A DNA stretch of 64,000 nucleotides, taken from Lysinibacillus sphaericus. GTDB lineage: Bacteria; Bacillota; Bacilli; Bacillales_A; Planococcaceae. Under the pieces are notes generated by a model. That model searched no databases. It was not told where the DNA came from and saw nothing but the letters and a program-made list of their open reading frames with translations. Position 1 is the first letter of the stretch, and each line of letters starts with the position of its first letter. Made by a program: the position numbers and the translations under genes. Where the stretch lies: the NCBI RefSeq assembly GCF_002982115.1, contig NZ_CP019980.1:1248001-1312000 (forward strand). The letters are read 5' to 3'. Positions 38,493-47,680 of this stretch are shown one piece after another.

Positions 38493-39441
38493 ATTTTTCT
38501 TTCAGTTTAACAGCTAAAAATAAAAATAATGGGCTTAGTAAAATACCATAAAAGCCGAATAATAAAATGGAGGCAGCACTGATGAAAAATGTGTGAAATG
38601 TTCGTAATTGCAGTGTATTCGACCAAAGCATAGATTCAGCTAGCTGCCTTGTAAGTTGGACAAACAAATACAATAGTAAAATGGCAACACATAAAAAGGT
38701 ATTACCATTAAAATAAAAGTAAATGCTCATTGGGACAAGAAAAACACCAATGCCGAAAAAAGGTAGTACATCTGCAAAAGCAACAATAAATGCTTTCGTA
38801 ATAGCTTGGTCAAATTGGAACATCATAAAGCCTGCACAAAGAATGAGCAGTGTAATCGTAAATAACTGAAATTCCACGAATACAAAGTAATGAAACAGTT
38901 GCATAACTTTGGAAAAATGAGATTGCCATTCATGTCTATATTTTTTCGGGACATATTGGAAAAACCAATAACGAGATTTCCTTGTTTCTAATAATGCAAA
39001 ATAATATGCAACAAGAAAGATAAAAACTTCAATGACGTGCTTCATAAATATTTGAAATAAATTTGCTGTATAAACGACGATTGAATCAAAAATAGACAGC
39101 GATTTCTCCTGTAAAAACTGCATGAAAATGGATTCATATTCAGTGAATAATGGGAAGTTTTGGAGTGTGTCTCGTATTTCTGGAAAGATGAGTATAATGC
39201 TGTTTATTGATATAATAATGAGGAGAACAATGCAAGAAAGTATCAATATTTCAACGATAATTGCAGCAATCCAATAAGCGATTTTACAGTACTTATGAAG
39301 AAAATTTATTATAGGATATGTGGTAAATGATAAAAATATAGCAAGAGACACAGGTAATACGAACCAAAGAATTACTAAATAGAAAATAAACCAGAAAATA
39401 TTAATAGTTCTTTCGTATGAAAAATATTTAATATTCCTCAT
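38476..39441 (-). CDS. ytvI: AI-2E family transporter/YtvI sporulation membrane protein
   Basis: The 321-residue protein has seven to eight hydrophobic segments and the AI-2E/PerM-type C-terminal pattern (AFVAFADVLPFFGIG-like region FIVAFADVLPFFGIGVFLVP, then LSPLFLFLAVKL). B. subtilis YtvI belongs to this family and was reported as a sporulation membrane protein. I take the ATG at 39441; GGGGTG lies 12 bases away, so the Shine-Dalgarno is a little far, and the longer frame to 39513 lacks one. It overlaps fxsA at the 3' ends. Function here is inferred only from family. Confidence 0.82.
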   Translation of the reverse strand: MRNIKYFSYERTINIFWFIFYLVILWFVLPVSLAIFLSFTTYPIINFLHKYCKIAYWIAAIIVEILILSCIVLLIIISINSIILIFPEIRDTLQNFPLFTEYESIFMQFLQEKSLSIFDSIVVYTANLFQIFMKHVIEVFIFLVAYYFALLETRKSRYWFFQYVPKKYRHEWQSHFSKVMQLFHYFVFVEFQLFTITLLILCAGFMMFQFDQAITKAFIVAFADVLPFFGIGVFLVPMSIYFYFNGNTFLCVAILLLYLFVQLTRQLAESMLWSNTLQLRTFHTFFISAASILLFGFYGILLSPLFLFLAVKLKEKSIFEQ

Positions 39442-39557
39442 TTTTACAAAATCACCCCGATTCAAATGAAAAAATATTGTCAAAATATACAAAACACCCT
39501 CTTTAGTACGCATATATAGTCGCTCGTCCGACTTTTTCTTTATTTAAAGGATTTTCA

Positions 39558-39586
39558 TTCACAAAGCTGTCAAAAATGATTATAAT
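39558..39586 (+). promoter_or_regulatory. Promoter of citZ
   Basis: TTCACA (39558-39563) is followed after 17 bases by a perfect TATAAT (39581-39586). This gives a leader of about 100 bases before citZ. Confidence 0.75.
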
Positions 39587-39646
39587 AGCAATGTAAGCGA
39601 TTTACTTAATGGTTCATGTGAGCAAAAAACGTAAATGCTATGTTTG

Positions 39647-39660
39647 AAAAAGCGTTTACA
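39647..39660. promoter_or_regulatory. Partial cre-like (CcpA) site in the citZ leader
   Basis: AAAAAGCGTTTACA matches 12 of 14 of the consensus TGAAARCGYTTWCA; the right half is perfect and the left two bases differ. It lies about 65 bases downstream of the -10 of the citZ promoter. B. subtilis citZ is under CcpA, which makes the site plausible, not proven. Confidence 0.4.
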
Positions 39661-39693
39661 ATAAAAATTATTAGTATGAGGGAGCGATAATTT

Positions 39694-40809
39694 ATGTCAG
39701 CAACAAAAGGTTTAGAAGGTATCGTAGCAGCGGAATCTAAAATCAGTTCAATTATCGATGACACACTTACATATGTTGGTTACAACATTGATGATTTAGC
39801 AGACAACGCATCATTTGAAGAGGTTATTTACCTACTATGGCACACTCGTTTACCTAAAGCGGACGAGCTTGCTGAGTTAAAACAACAATTAGCAGACAAC
39901 ATGTCTATTCCACAAGCAATTGTAGACCAATTCAAAACGTACCCACTTTCAACTGTACATCCAATGGCTGCACTTCGTACGGCAGTATCTTTACTTGGTG
40001 TATTCGATGAAGAAGCGGATGTGATGGATCCAGAAGCTAACTACCGTAAAGCTATCCGTCTACAAGCTAAAATTGCAACAGTTGTGACTGCATTTGCACG
40101 TGTACGTAAAGGCTTAGAGCCAATCCAACCTAAAGCAGAGCTTAGCTATGCAGCAAACTTCCTATATATGTTAAAAGGCGAAGAGCCAGCAGCAATCGAA
40201 GTAGAAGCGTTCGATAAAGCATTAGTATTACATGCTGACCACGAATTAAATGCCTCTACATTTACAGCACGTGTATGTGTAGCTACATTATCAGATGTTT
40301 ATTCTGGCGTAACTGCAGCTATCGGTGCATTAAAAGGACCACTTCATGGCGGTGCAAATGAGCAAGTTATGAAGATGTTAACTGAAATTGGTTCACTTGA
40401 AAACGTTGAATCTTACATTCAAAATAAATTAGACAACAAAGAAAAAATCATGGGCTTCGGTCACCGCGTATACCGCAAAGGCGACCCACGTGCACCACAC
40501 TTACGTGTAATGTCACAAAAGTTAACTGAACTAACTGGTAAACCAGAACTTTATCAAATGTCAGTTAAAATCCATGACATGATCGTAGAACAAAAGAAAT
40601 TACCTGCTAACGTAGACTTCTTCTCTGCATCAGTGTACGATTCTTTAGGTATCGATCATGACTTATTCACACCAATTTTTGCAGTTTCACGTACTTCTGG
40701 TTGGGTAGCACATATTCTTGAACAATATGCTAACAACCGCCTAATCCGTCCACGTGCAGAGTATGTTGGACCAGGCATGCAAAAATATGTTCCAATCAGC
40801 GAGCGCTAA
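39694..40809 (+). CDS. citZ: Citrate synthase II
   Basis: CitZ condenses acetyl-CoA and oxaloacetate into citrate at the entry of the TCA cycle. The 371-residue protein shows YLLWHTRLPKADEL, FTARVCVATLSDVYSGVTAA, GALKGPLHGGANEQVM and MGFGHRVYRKGDPRA, with catalytic histidines in the last two. DFFSASVYDSLGI contains the catalytic Asp-region. The ATG follows AGGGAGCG. It starts the citZ-icd(-mdh) cluster; a perfect hairpin without a T-run separates it from icd. Confidence 0.97.
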   Translation: MSATKGLEGIVAAESKISSIIDDTLTYVGYNIDDLADNASFEEVIYLLWHTRLPKADELAELKQQLADNMSIPQAIVDQFKTYPLSTVHPMAALRTAVSLLGVFDEEADVMDPEANYRKAIRLQAKIATVVTAFARVRKGLEPIQPKAELSYAANFLYMLKGEEPAAIEVEAFDKALVLHADHELNASTFTARVCVATLSDVYSGVTAAIGALKGPLHGGANEQVMKMLTEIGSLENVESYIQNKLDNKEKIMGFGHRVYRKGDPRAPHLRVMSQKLTELTGKPELYQMSVKIHDMIVEQKKLPANVDFFSASVYDSLGIDHDLFTPIFAVSRTSGWVAHILEQYANNRLIRPRAEYVGPGMQKYVPISER

Positions 40810-40834
40810 TTTGGAATTTATGCTAGAATATTTG

Positions 40835-40860
40835 GGACTGTGTTACCTATAACACAGTCC
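40835..40860 (+). other. Perfect hairpin in the citZ-icd intergenic gap
   Basis: GGACTGTGTTA-CCTA-TAACACAGTCC is a perfect 11-bp stem with a 4-base loop. No T-run follows, so it is not a normal terminator. It may be an RNA processing or stabilising element between citZ and icd. Confidence 0.65.
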
Positions 40861-40889
40861 TATGATTATGAATTTAGGAGGCAACATCA

Positions 40890-42152
40890 ATGTCAAACAA
40901 AATTGTAGTTGAAAACGGCGTACTTAATGTACCAAACAACCCAGTAATCCCATTCATCGAAGGTGATGGAATCGGTCCAGATATTTGGGCAGCAGCATCT
41001 CGCGTAATTGACGCAGCTGTAGAAAAAGCTTATAACGGCGAAAAGAAAATCGAATGGTTAGAAGTTTTAGCTGGTGAAAAAGCATTCAACCAAACAGGTG
41101 AATGGTTACCACAAGATACTTTAGACAAAATTAACGAATACCTAATTGCAATCAAAGGTCCTCTTACTACACCAATCGGTGGTGGTATCCGCTCTCTAAA
41201 CGTAGCATTACGTCAACAACTTGATTTATATGTTTGCTTACGTCCAGTACGTCACTTTGACGGAGTACCTTCTCCAGTTAAACGTCCAGAAGACGTTGAT
41301 ATGGTTATCTTCCGCGAAAACACAGAAGACATCTACGCAGGTATCGAATTCGAATCAGGCTCTGAACAAGCTCAAAAAATCATCAACTTCCTACAAACTG
41401 AATTTGGTGTTAACCAAATCCGTTTCCCAGAAACTTCAGGTATCGGTGTAAAACCTGTATCTAAAGAAGGTACTGAGCGTTTAGTACGTTCTGCTATCGA
41501 ATATGCAATTAAACATAACCGTCCTTCTGTGACTTTAGTTCACAAAGGAAACATCATGAAATTCACTGAAGGTGGATTCAAAAAATGGGGTTATGAATTA
41601 GCTGAAACTGAATTTGCTGATCAAACATTCACTTGGAACCAATATGATGCAATCAAAGCTGACCAAGGTGAAGAAGCAGCAAACAAAGCACAAGCTGAAG
41701 CTTTAGCAGCTGGTAAAATCTTAGTAAAAGATTCAATCGCTGATATCTTCTTACAACAAATTTTAACTCGTCCAACTGAGTTTGATGTAGTAGCTACAAT
41801 GAACTTAAATGGTGACTATATTTCTGATGCATTAGCTGCTCAAGTTGGTGGTATCGGTATCGCTCCAGGCGCGAACATTAACTACGTAACTGGTCACGCG
41901 ATCTTTGAAGCTACTCACGGTACAGCTCCAAAATATGCTGGCTTAGATAAAGTTAACCCATCTTCAGTATTACTTTCAGGTGTATTAATGCTTGAACACT
42001 TAGGATGGCAAGAAGCGGCTGATCTAATCACTAAATCTGTAGAGAATACAATCTCTTCAAAAGTTGTAACTTATGACTTCGCTCGTTTAATGGACGGCGC
42101 TACAGAAGTGAAATGTTCAGAATTCGCTAACGAACTAATTAAAAACCTATAA
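40890..42152 (+). CDS. icd: Isocitrate dehydrogenase, NADP-dependent
   Basis: Icd converts isocitrate to 2-oxoglutarate with NADP. The 420-residue protein begins [37 protein letters not shown] holds the regulatory/substrate serine S102 (E. coli Ser113). [33 protein letters not shown] and [20 protein letters not shown] are typical. The ATG follows AGGAGG. It lies in the citZ-icd-mdh cluster as in B. subtilis. Confidence 0.97.
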   Translation: MSNKIVVENGVLNVPNNPVIPFIEGDGIGPDIWAAASRVIDAAVEKAYNGEKKIEWLEVLAGEKAFNQTGEWLPQDTLDKINEYLIAIKGPLTTPIGGGIRSLNVALRQQLDLYVCLRPVRHFDGVPSPVKRPEDVDMVIFRENTEDIYAGIEFESGSEQAQKIINFLQTEFGVNQIRFPETSGIGVKPVSKEGTERLVRSAIEYAIKHNRPSVTLVHKGNIMKFTEGGFKKWGYELAETEFADQTFTWNQYDAIKADQGEEAANKAQAEALAAGKILVKDSIADIFLQQILTRPTEFDVVATMNLNGDYISDALAAQVGGIGIAPGANINYVTGHAIFEATHGTAPKYAGLDKVNPSSVLLSGVLMLEHLGWQEAADLITKSVENTISSKVVTYDFARLMDGATEVKCSEFANELIKNL

Positions 42153-42263
42153 TTTTTACGAAATAGCGTAAAAATGATCACTGTAACAATCCGGAATGTG
42201 TCAACAGACGTTTGTTTCATGTAAAATTGGTTTGCTACAGTAATATTAGTACCTGGTTTAATC

Positions 42264-42297
42264 GAGGGAGAGAGAATTTATTCTCCTCCCTTTTTTA
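42264..42297 (+). terminator. Terminator between icd and mdh
   Basis: GGGAGAGAGAA pairs with TTCTCCTCCC around TTTA (one bulge), followed by six T. mdh is thus likely to need its own promoter or readthrough. Confidence 0.8.
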
Positions 42298-42330
42298 GCA
42301 TATATCCTAAAATAAAAGGAGCGTATTCAA

Positions 42331-43269
42331 ATGACTTTGAAACGTAAAAAAATCTCAGTAATCGGTGGCGGATTCACCGGCGCAACTGCAGCTTTTTTAG
42401 CAGCACAAAAAGAACTTGGCGATGTTGTATTAGTCGATATCCCACAAGCTGAAAATCCAACAAAGGGTAAAGCTTTAGATATGTGGGAAGCTGCGCCAAT
42501 ACAAGGTTTTGATTCTTTTGTAAAAGGTACTTCTAACTATGCAGATACTGCTGATTCTGATGTAGTCATCATTACTGCAGGTGTCGCACGTAAACCTGGC
42601 ATGAGCCGTGACGACTTAGTTCAAATTAACCAAGGCGTTATGAAAACTGTTTCAAAAGAAATCGCTGCTCATTCACCAAACGCAACCATTCTCGTATTGA
42701 CAAATCCTGTTGATGCGATGACTTACACAGTATTTAAAGAAACGGGCTTTCCAAAAAACCGTGTAATCGGACAATCAGGTGTACTTGATACCGCTCGATT
42801 CTGTGCTTTTGTAGCTGAAGAGCTAAACATCTCTGTAAAAGACATTACTGGTTTTGTATTAGGTGGTCATGGTGATACAATGGTACCACTTACTCGTTAT
42901 TCTTTTGCTGGTGGTATTCCTTTAGAAACTTTAATCGCTCCAGAACGTTTAGCAGCAATTGTAGATCGCACGCGCAATGGTGGTGCAGAAATCGTCAACT
43001 TACTTGGTAACGGTTCCGCATACTATGCTCCAGCAGCTGCACTTGTTGAAATGGCTGAAGCAATCATTAAAGATCAAAAGCGTATACTTCCATCTATCGC
43101 CTACCTAGAAGGTGAATATGGTTACAATGATATTTATTTAGGAGTACCAACATTACTTGGTGCAAACGGTATTGAAAAAATCTTTGAACTGGCATTAACG
43201 GATGAAGAAAAAGCTGCATTAGATAATTCTGCTGACGCTGTCAAAGCAGTTATGAAAGTTTTAGCTTAA
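42331..43269 (+). CDS. mdh: Malate dehydrogenase, LDH-like
   Basis: Mdh oxidises malate to oxaloacetate with NAD. The 312-residue protein belongs to the LDH-like MDH group. It shows the nucleotide fold [20 protein letters not shown], the substrate arginines in [33 protein letters not shown] and the catalytic histidine in [15 protein letters not shown]. The ATG follows AAAGGAGCG. A terminator-like hairpin lies between icd and mdh, and another after it. Confidence 0.97.
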   Translation: MTLKRKKISVIGGGFTGATAAFLAAQKELGDVVLVDIPQAENPTKGKALDMWEAAPIQGFDSFVKGTSNYADTADSDVVIITAGVARKPGMSRDDLVQINQGVMKTVSKEIAAHSPNATILVLTNPVDAMTYTVFKETGFPKNRVIGQSGVLDTARFCAFVAEELNISVKDITGFVLGGHGDTMVPLTRYSFAGGIPLETLIAPERLAAIVDRTRNGGAEIVNLLGNGSAYYAPAAALVEMAEAIIKDQKRILPSIAYLEGEYGYNDIYLGVPTLLGANGIEKIFELALTDEEKAALDNSADAVKAVMKVLA

Positions 43270-43281
43270 TCAAAGTTTATG

Positions 43282-43318
43282 AAATCGAGTAAGATTCATT
43301 CTTACTCGATTTTTTTTA
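43282..43318 (+). terminator. Terminator of mdh
   Basis: AAATCGAGTAAGA pairs with TCTTACTCGATTT, followed by a long T-run. Confidence 0.9.
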
Positions 43319-43458
43319 TGCAGAAAAATATTAAAAAAAGCCACTTTTGTACTTTATACTATGCCTAGTTATAAAATGGTTATTCTGCTTTTCGTTGTAC
43401 TTTTAGAATAAAATTGATACTATGAAGGTAGTATGATAGAAAAGGGGTTGGCGTATCT

Positions 43459-43899
43459 TTGCTTCAAAAGAACAGTAAGCTTGGTCTCACTATTGATGAA
43501 ATTACAGTTGGCGAGAAAATTCATATTACTGAAAAAATAGAAGATAAGGATTTATTGCTTTATTTAGGACTTACAAATGATAGTAATCCATTATATATTC
43601 AACATGAATATGCAGCGATGACGCCTTTTAAAAAGCCAATTGTACCAACTATTATGTTAAATGGCATAATTACGTCAGCTGTCTCAAAGTATATACCTGG
43701 ACCAGGAGCGCGTATTATCGAACAACATTTAACGTATTTAGGACCACTCTATCATTATGAATTATTTGATACGTTTTTAGAGGTAACAGCAGTCAATAAA
43801 GTACAGAATACTATTACTGTATCTGTGCTCTCCTATAATGAACAAAAGCAGCTTGTAATTGAAGGTACATTGCTGGTGACACCACCACTGGCATTATAG
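43459..43899 (+). CDS. MaoC-like hotdog-fold dehydratase
   Basis: The 146-residue protein has a MaoC/enoyl-hydratase-like hotdog fold: the LGLTNDSNPLYIQHEYAAM segment holds the family's D-x-N-P-L-(H/Y) pattern, with Tyr where many members have His. Whether it hydrates acyl-CoA is therefore uncertain. The start is TTG at 43459; the AAGGGG is 11-12 bases upstream, somewhat far. It lies between mdh and phoP, where related bacilli also have such a gene. Confidence 0.75.
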   Translation: MLQKNSKLGLTIDEITVGEKIHITEKIEDKDLLLYLGLTNDSNPLYIQHEYAAMTPFKKPIVPTIMLNGIITSAVSKYIPGPGARIIEQHLTYLGPLYHYELFDTFLEVTAVNKVQNTITVSVLSYNEQKQLVIEGTLLVTPPLAL

Positions 43900-43911
43900 C
43901 GAGCGTCTTAA

Positions 43912-43935
43912 GATTTGAAATGGGGGTTTCAAATC
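43912..43935 (+). other. Perfect hairpin between the MaoC-like gene and phoP
   Basis: GATTTGAAA-TGGGGG-TTTCAAATC is a perfect 9-bp stem with a G-rich loop. No T-run follows. It lies seven bases upstream of the phoP Shine-Dalgarno and may affect phoP mRNA. Confidence 0.55.
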
Positions 43936-43954
43936 ACTAACGGAGGCAATATAC

Positions 43955-44671
43955 ATGACAAAGACAATTTTAGTTGTAGAAGATGAGTTTTCTATTGCGA
44001 CCTTATTAAAATATAATTTAGAACAGGCTGGCTATTTAGTTGAGACGGCAGCCGATGGTTTAGAAGGGCTAAATAGAGCCATGGAAATTCAGCCCGATTT
44101 AATCCTTTTGGACTTAATGCTTCCAAAGTTAGATGGTATGGAAGTTTGTAAGCAAATTCGTCAACAACGAATGAATACACCGATTATTATGTTAACAGCA
44201 AAAGATGATGAATTCGATAAAGTACTTGGTTTGGAATTAGGGGCTGACGATTATATGACAAAGCCTTTTAGTCCACGTGAAGTATTAGCACGTGTTAAAG
44301 CGGTTTTAAGACGCTTTACACAAAATGTTGTGATTGAGGATAAGGATGCATCTCAAGAAAAAATGTACGAATTTGGACAATTACGCGTATTTCCTGAGCG
44401 TTTTGAAGTATTTTTACAAGAGGAAGCACTGGAATTTACACCGAAAGAATTTGAGTTGCTTATTTATTTACTCGAAAACAAAAACCGTGTCTTAACGCGT
44501 GATCAGCTTTTAAGTGCTGTCTGGAAGTATGATTTTGCAGGCGATACTCGTATTGTAGATGTGCACATTAGTCACCTCCGCGATAAAATTGAAGAAAATA
44601 GTCGTAAACCGATGTTTATTAAAACAATTCGTGGTCTTGGCTATAAATTTGAGGAGCCGAAAACTTCATGA
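43955..44671 (+). CDS. phoP: Phosphate-response regulator PhoP
   Basis: PhoP is the DNA-binding response regulator of the PhoPR phosphate-starvation system. The 238-residue OmpR-type protein has a receiver domain (1-120) with phospho-acceptor D53 (LILLDLMLPKLDG), T81 (MLTAKDDEFD) and K103 (DYMTKPFSPRE). A winged-helix DNA-binding domain (about 137-236) ends in TIRGLGYKFE. The ATG follows GGAGGC. Its stop overlaps phoR by four bases (ATGA), so the pair is co-translated. Confidence 0.95.
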   Translation: MTKTILVVEDEFSIATLLKYNLEQAGYLVETAADGLEGLNRAMEIQPDLILLDLMLPKLDGMEVCKQIRQQRMNTPIIMLTAKDDEFDKVLGLELGADDYMTKPFSPREVLARVKAVLRRFTQNVVIEDKDASQEKMYEFGQLRVFPERFEVFLQEEALEFTPKEFELLIYLLENKNRVLTRDQLLSAVWKYDFAGDTRIVDVHISHLRDKIEENSRKPMFIKTIRGLGYKFEEPKTS

Positions 44672-46221
44672 AATCAATGAGTAACCGCTTATTCTTGACA
44701 TTCATGCTCTCACTCGGAACGATTCTAGCTGTCCTAATGATTGTTATAGGTCAGCTTTTTCCTGTTTATGTAGAACAATACAAAGAGCAGGTGAGCTCAT
44801 CAAGTCAAGAAGCAATCGAAAAAGTACTAGAGGAACGTCAAATTACTTTATCTGAGGAAGATAAAAAAGCATTAGTTGCATCTCAAACAATCGAAATAAA
44901 GGACTCGCTCTTGTCATACGTGCGTGCCCGCCTGTATGGTGTTTTAGCAATATTATTTACGATTACGCTGCTATTAATAGCCGTTGTAAGTCGTTACATG
45001 ATTGTGAATTTCACCGCACCGATTGATAATGTAACCGAAACGGCACTTGAATTAGCAAAAGGAAATTACCGTGCTCGTGCACACGAGAATGAGCAGGAAC
45101 GCATGATGCCTCTTAGTCATTCCATCAATATTTTAGCGCGTAATTTACAGGATATTACGACGATTCGTGAAGTAGAAGAAGAAAGGCTAAAAACGTTAAT
45201 TGAAAACATGGGCAGCTCACTTATGATGATTGGACGTGAGGGGAATATTTCAATCGTCAATCGCGTGTTTTTAGAGCGCTTTGGTATGCAACTTGAGGAT
45301 GTACAAGGAAAAGTTTTTCGTACGATTGGCTTACCGAAAACGCTTGAGCAATTTATAGACCATGTATTTTTAACAGAAATGCCCTATCGCCAACAAATAA
45401 AAATGGAAGTACAGCAGGAGTTATATAATAAAGAAGTGTACGGTGCTCCTGTTATTGGCGACCACGGACGTTGGCTAGGCGTTGTCATTGTTATGCATGA
45501 TATAACAGAGCTTGTACGCTTAGAGCAAATACGGAAAGACTTTGTAGCCAATGTATCACACGAACTGCGTACGCCGATTACATCCATTAAAGGCTTTTCT
45601 GAAACACTGCTTGATGGTGCATACAAGGATGAAAAGATGCTGCTGTCTTTTTTAGAAATTATGCATAAAGAGAGCAATCGTCTTCAAATGCTCATCCAAG
45701 ATTTATTAGAGTTATCTAAAATCGAGCAACATGGTTTCACGGTAAATATTATGCCTATGGGCTTGCAGGATGTACTGATACGTGGAGCAGAATTAACAGG
45801 GCCACGACTCGATGAAAAAAATATGAGCTTTCATGTGGATATTGCTCGTGATGTGGAAGTAATGGGGGATGCAAATCGCGTTATTCAAATTGTAACGAAT
45901 TTAATCACAAACGCCATCACCTATTCACCTGAAGATACAACCGTCACGATTCGCTTGAAGGAAAATGATATGTATGGAATTATTGAAATTGAAGATGAAG
46001 GTATAGGGATTGAAAAGCATGAAATTGCACGTGTCTTTGAACGTTTTTATCGTGTCGATCGTGCACGTAGTAGAAATTCGGGTGGAACCGGTTTAGGGCT
46101 AGCCATTGTTAAGCATTTAGTGGAGGCACATCATGGGCGAATTCAGGTAGAAAGTAAAGTAGGGGTTGGCACAAAAATGATTGTAATGATTCCTAAAAAA
46201 TTAACAAATTCTTTACAATAA
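44668..46221 (+). CDS. phoR: Phosphate sensor histidine kinase PhoR
   Basis: PhoR phosphorylates PhoP on phosphate starvation. The 517-residue membrane kinase has membrane helices at about 9-31 and 88-112, with a short outside loop. A HAMP domain and a PAS domain (GREGNISIVNRVFLERFGMQ) follow. The phospho-acceptor is H298 in FVANVSHELRTPITSIKGFS; the ATPase domain shows NLITNAITYS, EDEGIGIEKHE and GGTGLGLAIVKHL. The outside loop is small (about 55 residues), much smaller than in B. subtilis PhoR, which may change the sensed signal. The ATG overlaps phoP. Confidence 0.93.
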   Translation: MKSMSNRLFLTFMLSLGTILAVLMIVIGQLFPVYVEQYKEQVSSSSQEAIEKVLEERQITLSEEDKKALVASQTIEIKDSLLSYVRARLYGVLAILFTITLLLIAVVSRYMIVNFTAPIDNVTETALELAKGNYRARAHENEQERMMPLSHSINILARNLQDITTIREVEEERLKTLIENMGSSLMMIGREGNISIVNRVFLERFGMQLEDVQGKVFRTIGLPKTLEQFIDHVFLTEMPYRQQIKMEVQQELYNKEVYGAPVIGDHGRWLGVVIVMHDITELVRLEQIRKDFVANVSHELRTPITSIKGFSETLLDGAYKDEKMLLSFLEIMHKESNRLQMLIQDLLELSKIEQHGFTVNIMPMGLQDVLIRGAELTGPRLDEKNMSFHVDIARDVEVMGDANRVIQIVTNLITNAITYSPEDTTVTIRLKENDMYGIIEIEDEGIGIEKHEIARVFERFYRVDRARSRNSGGTGLGLAIVKHLVEAHHGRIQVESKVGVGTKMIVMIPKKLTNSLQ

Positions 46222-46361
46222 TTATATGTAGGATTCAAAATAGAGGGCTATACTGTTTTATAGAAACCCCCTATTTTGTGAAGACGAAAATAATGAAGAA
46301 AAAATCTTGATAACTTGTATGAAGATTTTTATGGTTGCTACTTTAGCTTTCGCCACAGAAG

Positions 46362-46402
46362 AATCTATTTCCAAATTTATTTTGGGGATAGATTTTTTCT
46401 GT
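46362..46402 (+). terminator. Terminator after phoPR
   Basis: AATCTATTTCC pairs with GGGGATAGATT (two G-U pairs), followed by T's. Two weaker stems lie at 46236-46279 and 46299-46333. The ~240-base gap holds no gene. Confidence 0.65.
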
Positions 46403-46464
46403 TTTACACGTAGTAGATTTAGGTGTAAAGTATAGTAGCATAAAAAATTGAGAGAAGGTTGACC

Positions 46465-46830
46465 ATGAAAATCGTCAAAAGTTTCGTGCAAATTGGCTAT
46501 CTTTATATAATATTATTTATTGGGAATAGCATTGCTCGTTTACTTCACTTGCCGATTCCCGGTAGTATAATTGGACTTATTTTATTATTTTTAATGTTAC
46601 AGTTTCATCTTATTAAATTAGAATGGATTGAGTTAGGCGCAGGGTTATTACTTAGTGAATTGTTATTATTTTTCATACCTTCCGCGATAGGTATCATTGA
46701 TTATGATGCATTATTCGGTATACAAGGCGTGAAAGTAATACTTGTTATTTCAGTAAGTGCATTTGTAGTAATGTTAGTGACAGGTTATACTGCGCAGTGG
46801 TTAGAGAGAAAGAAGGGTGATGCTGCATGA
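46465..46830 (+). CDS. lrgA: CidA/LrgA-family holin-like membrane protein
   Basis: The 121-residue membrane protein has four predicted helices and the LrgA/CidA pattern LHLPIPGSIIGLILLFLML. Homologues act with an LrgB-type partner in cell-wall hydrolase export or, in B. subtilis PftAB, pyruvate transport. The symbol is family-level. I take the ATG at 46465 after GAGAAGG. The stop overlaps the next gene by four bases. No LytSR or CidR regulator is adjacent. The pair is not at this position in B. subtilis. Confidence 0.82.
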   Translation: MKIVKSFVQIGYLYIILFIGNSIARLLHLPIPGSIIGLILLFLMLQFHLIKLEWIELGAGLLLSELLLFFIPSAIGIIDYDALFGIQGVKVILVISVSAFVVMLVTGYTAQWLERKKGDAA

Positions 46831-47546
46831 ACATAGTGATTGCTGTCATCAGTTTATTAGGGACCATTGCGATTTTTTATGCTTGCAAAGCGCTCTATCA
46901 AAAGTTTCGTAAAGAATGGCTTACGCCAATTTTGATTAGCCCGTTAGTTATTATTTTATTGTTGCTAGTAACTGGTACATCCTATGAATCTTATAATGCA
47001 GGGGCTGATATTTTATCGAATTTATTAGGGCCTGCAACCGTTGCATTTGCTGTACCGATTTATAAAAATTTTGATCTATTAAAAAAACATGCATTTGAAA
47101 TTGTCCTTAGCATTGCAATCGGATCAGCCGTTGCAATCGCTTCTTCCTTTATTATAGCGTTAGTAGTTGGGCTAAATGATGAGCTAGTTCATAGCTTAGT
47201 GCCACGGTCTGTCACAACGCCTATTGCGATGGATATTTCCAATATGATAGGTGGTTCACCTACGCTTACTGCGGTTTTTGTTATGACAACGGGTATTTTA
47301 GCTAGCCTACTTGCACCAATCGTGATGCGGATATGTCGTTTCCAAAAGCCATCTGCAAGAGGGTTAATGCTTGGCATGGGTGCGCATGGAACGGGTACGT
47401 CAAAAGCATTTGAATTAGGGGAACTAGAAGGTACTTTTGCTAGTTTAGCGATGATTGTAGCTGCCCTAATAAGCATCGTGTTGTCAGCTACATTTTTCCC
47501 AGTGTTAGAACATTTCGTTATGAATATCCTGTTACCTTCACGGTGA
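46827..47546 (+). CDS. lrgB: LrgB/CidB-family membrane protein
   Basis: The 239-residue membrane protein is the partner of the preceding LrgA-type gene. It shows about seven helices and the LrgB signature (NLLGPATVAFAVPIYKN, SVTTPIAMDISNMIGGSPTL, GLMLGMGAHGTGTSKAFELG). Function is either murein-hydrolase modulation or pyruvate transport as for PftB; it cannot be set here. Its ATG overlaps lrgA (ATGA). The terminator hairpin begins inside its last codons. Confidence 0.85.
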   Translation: MNIVIAVISLLGTIAIFYACKALYQKFRKEWLTPILISPLVIILLLLVTGTSYESYNAGADILSNLLGPATVAFAVPIYKNFDLLKKHAFEIVLSIAIGSAVAIASSFIIALVVGLNDELVHSLVPRSVTTPIAMDISNMIGGSPTLTAVFVMTTGILASLLAPIVMRICRFQKPSARGLMLGMGAHGTGTSKAFELGELEGTFASLAMIVAALISIVLSATFFPVLEHFVMNILLPSR

Positions 47547-47560
47547 CGGGATATTTTTTT
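47523..47560 (+). terminator. Terminator overlapping the 3' end of lrgB
   Basis: AATATCCTGTTACC pairs with GGTGACGGGATATT around a short loop, followed by seven T. The lrgB stop codon lies inside the right arm. Confidence 0.85.
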
Positions 47561-47572
47561 GTAATTGTATGT

Positions 47573-47603
47573 GTGCCAGTCACTCAAACAATTTATCTAA
47601 TTT
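47573..47603 (+). repeat. Dispersed GTGCCAGGCAC repeat, copy 3
   Basis: GTGCCAGTCACTCAAACA then ATTTATCTAATTTT. It follows the lrgB terminator by 12 bases. Confidence 0.65.
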
Positions 47604-47680
47604 TACTTTATGAAATTATTTTGAATCTTTTTATGAAATATCCCGTATACAATAGTACTAAGCATAAGGGAGGAACAGAC

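Noticed and set aside
47543..47680. N-terminal extension of HflK by 46 residues
   Set aside because: The extension overlaps the lrgB terminator and a dispersed repeat. The ATG at 47681 has a strong RBS and gives the usual HflK start.
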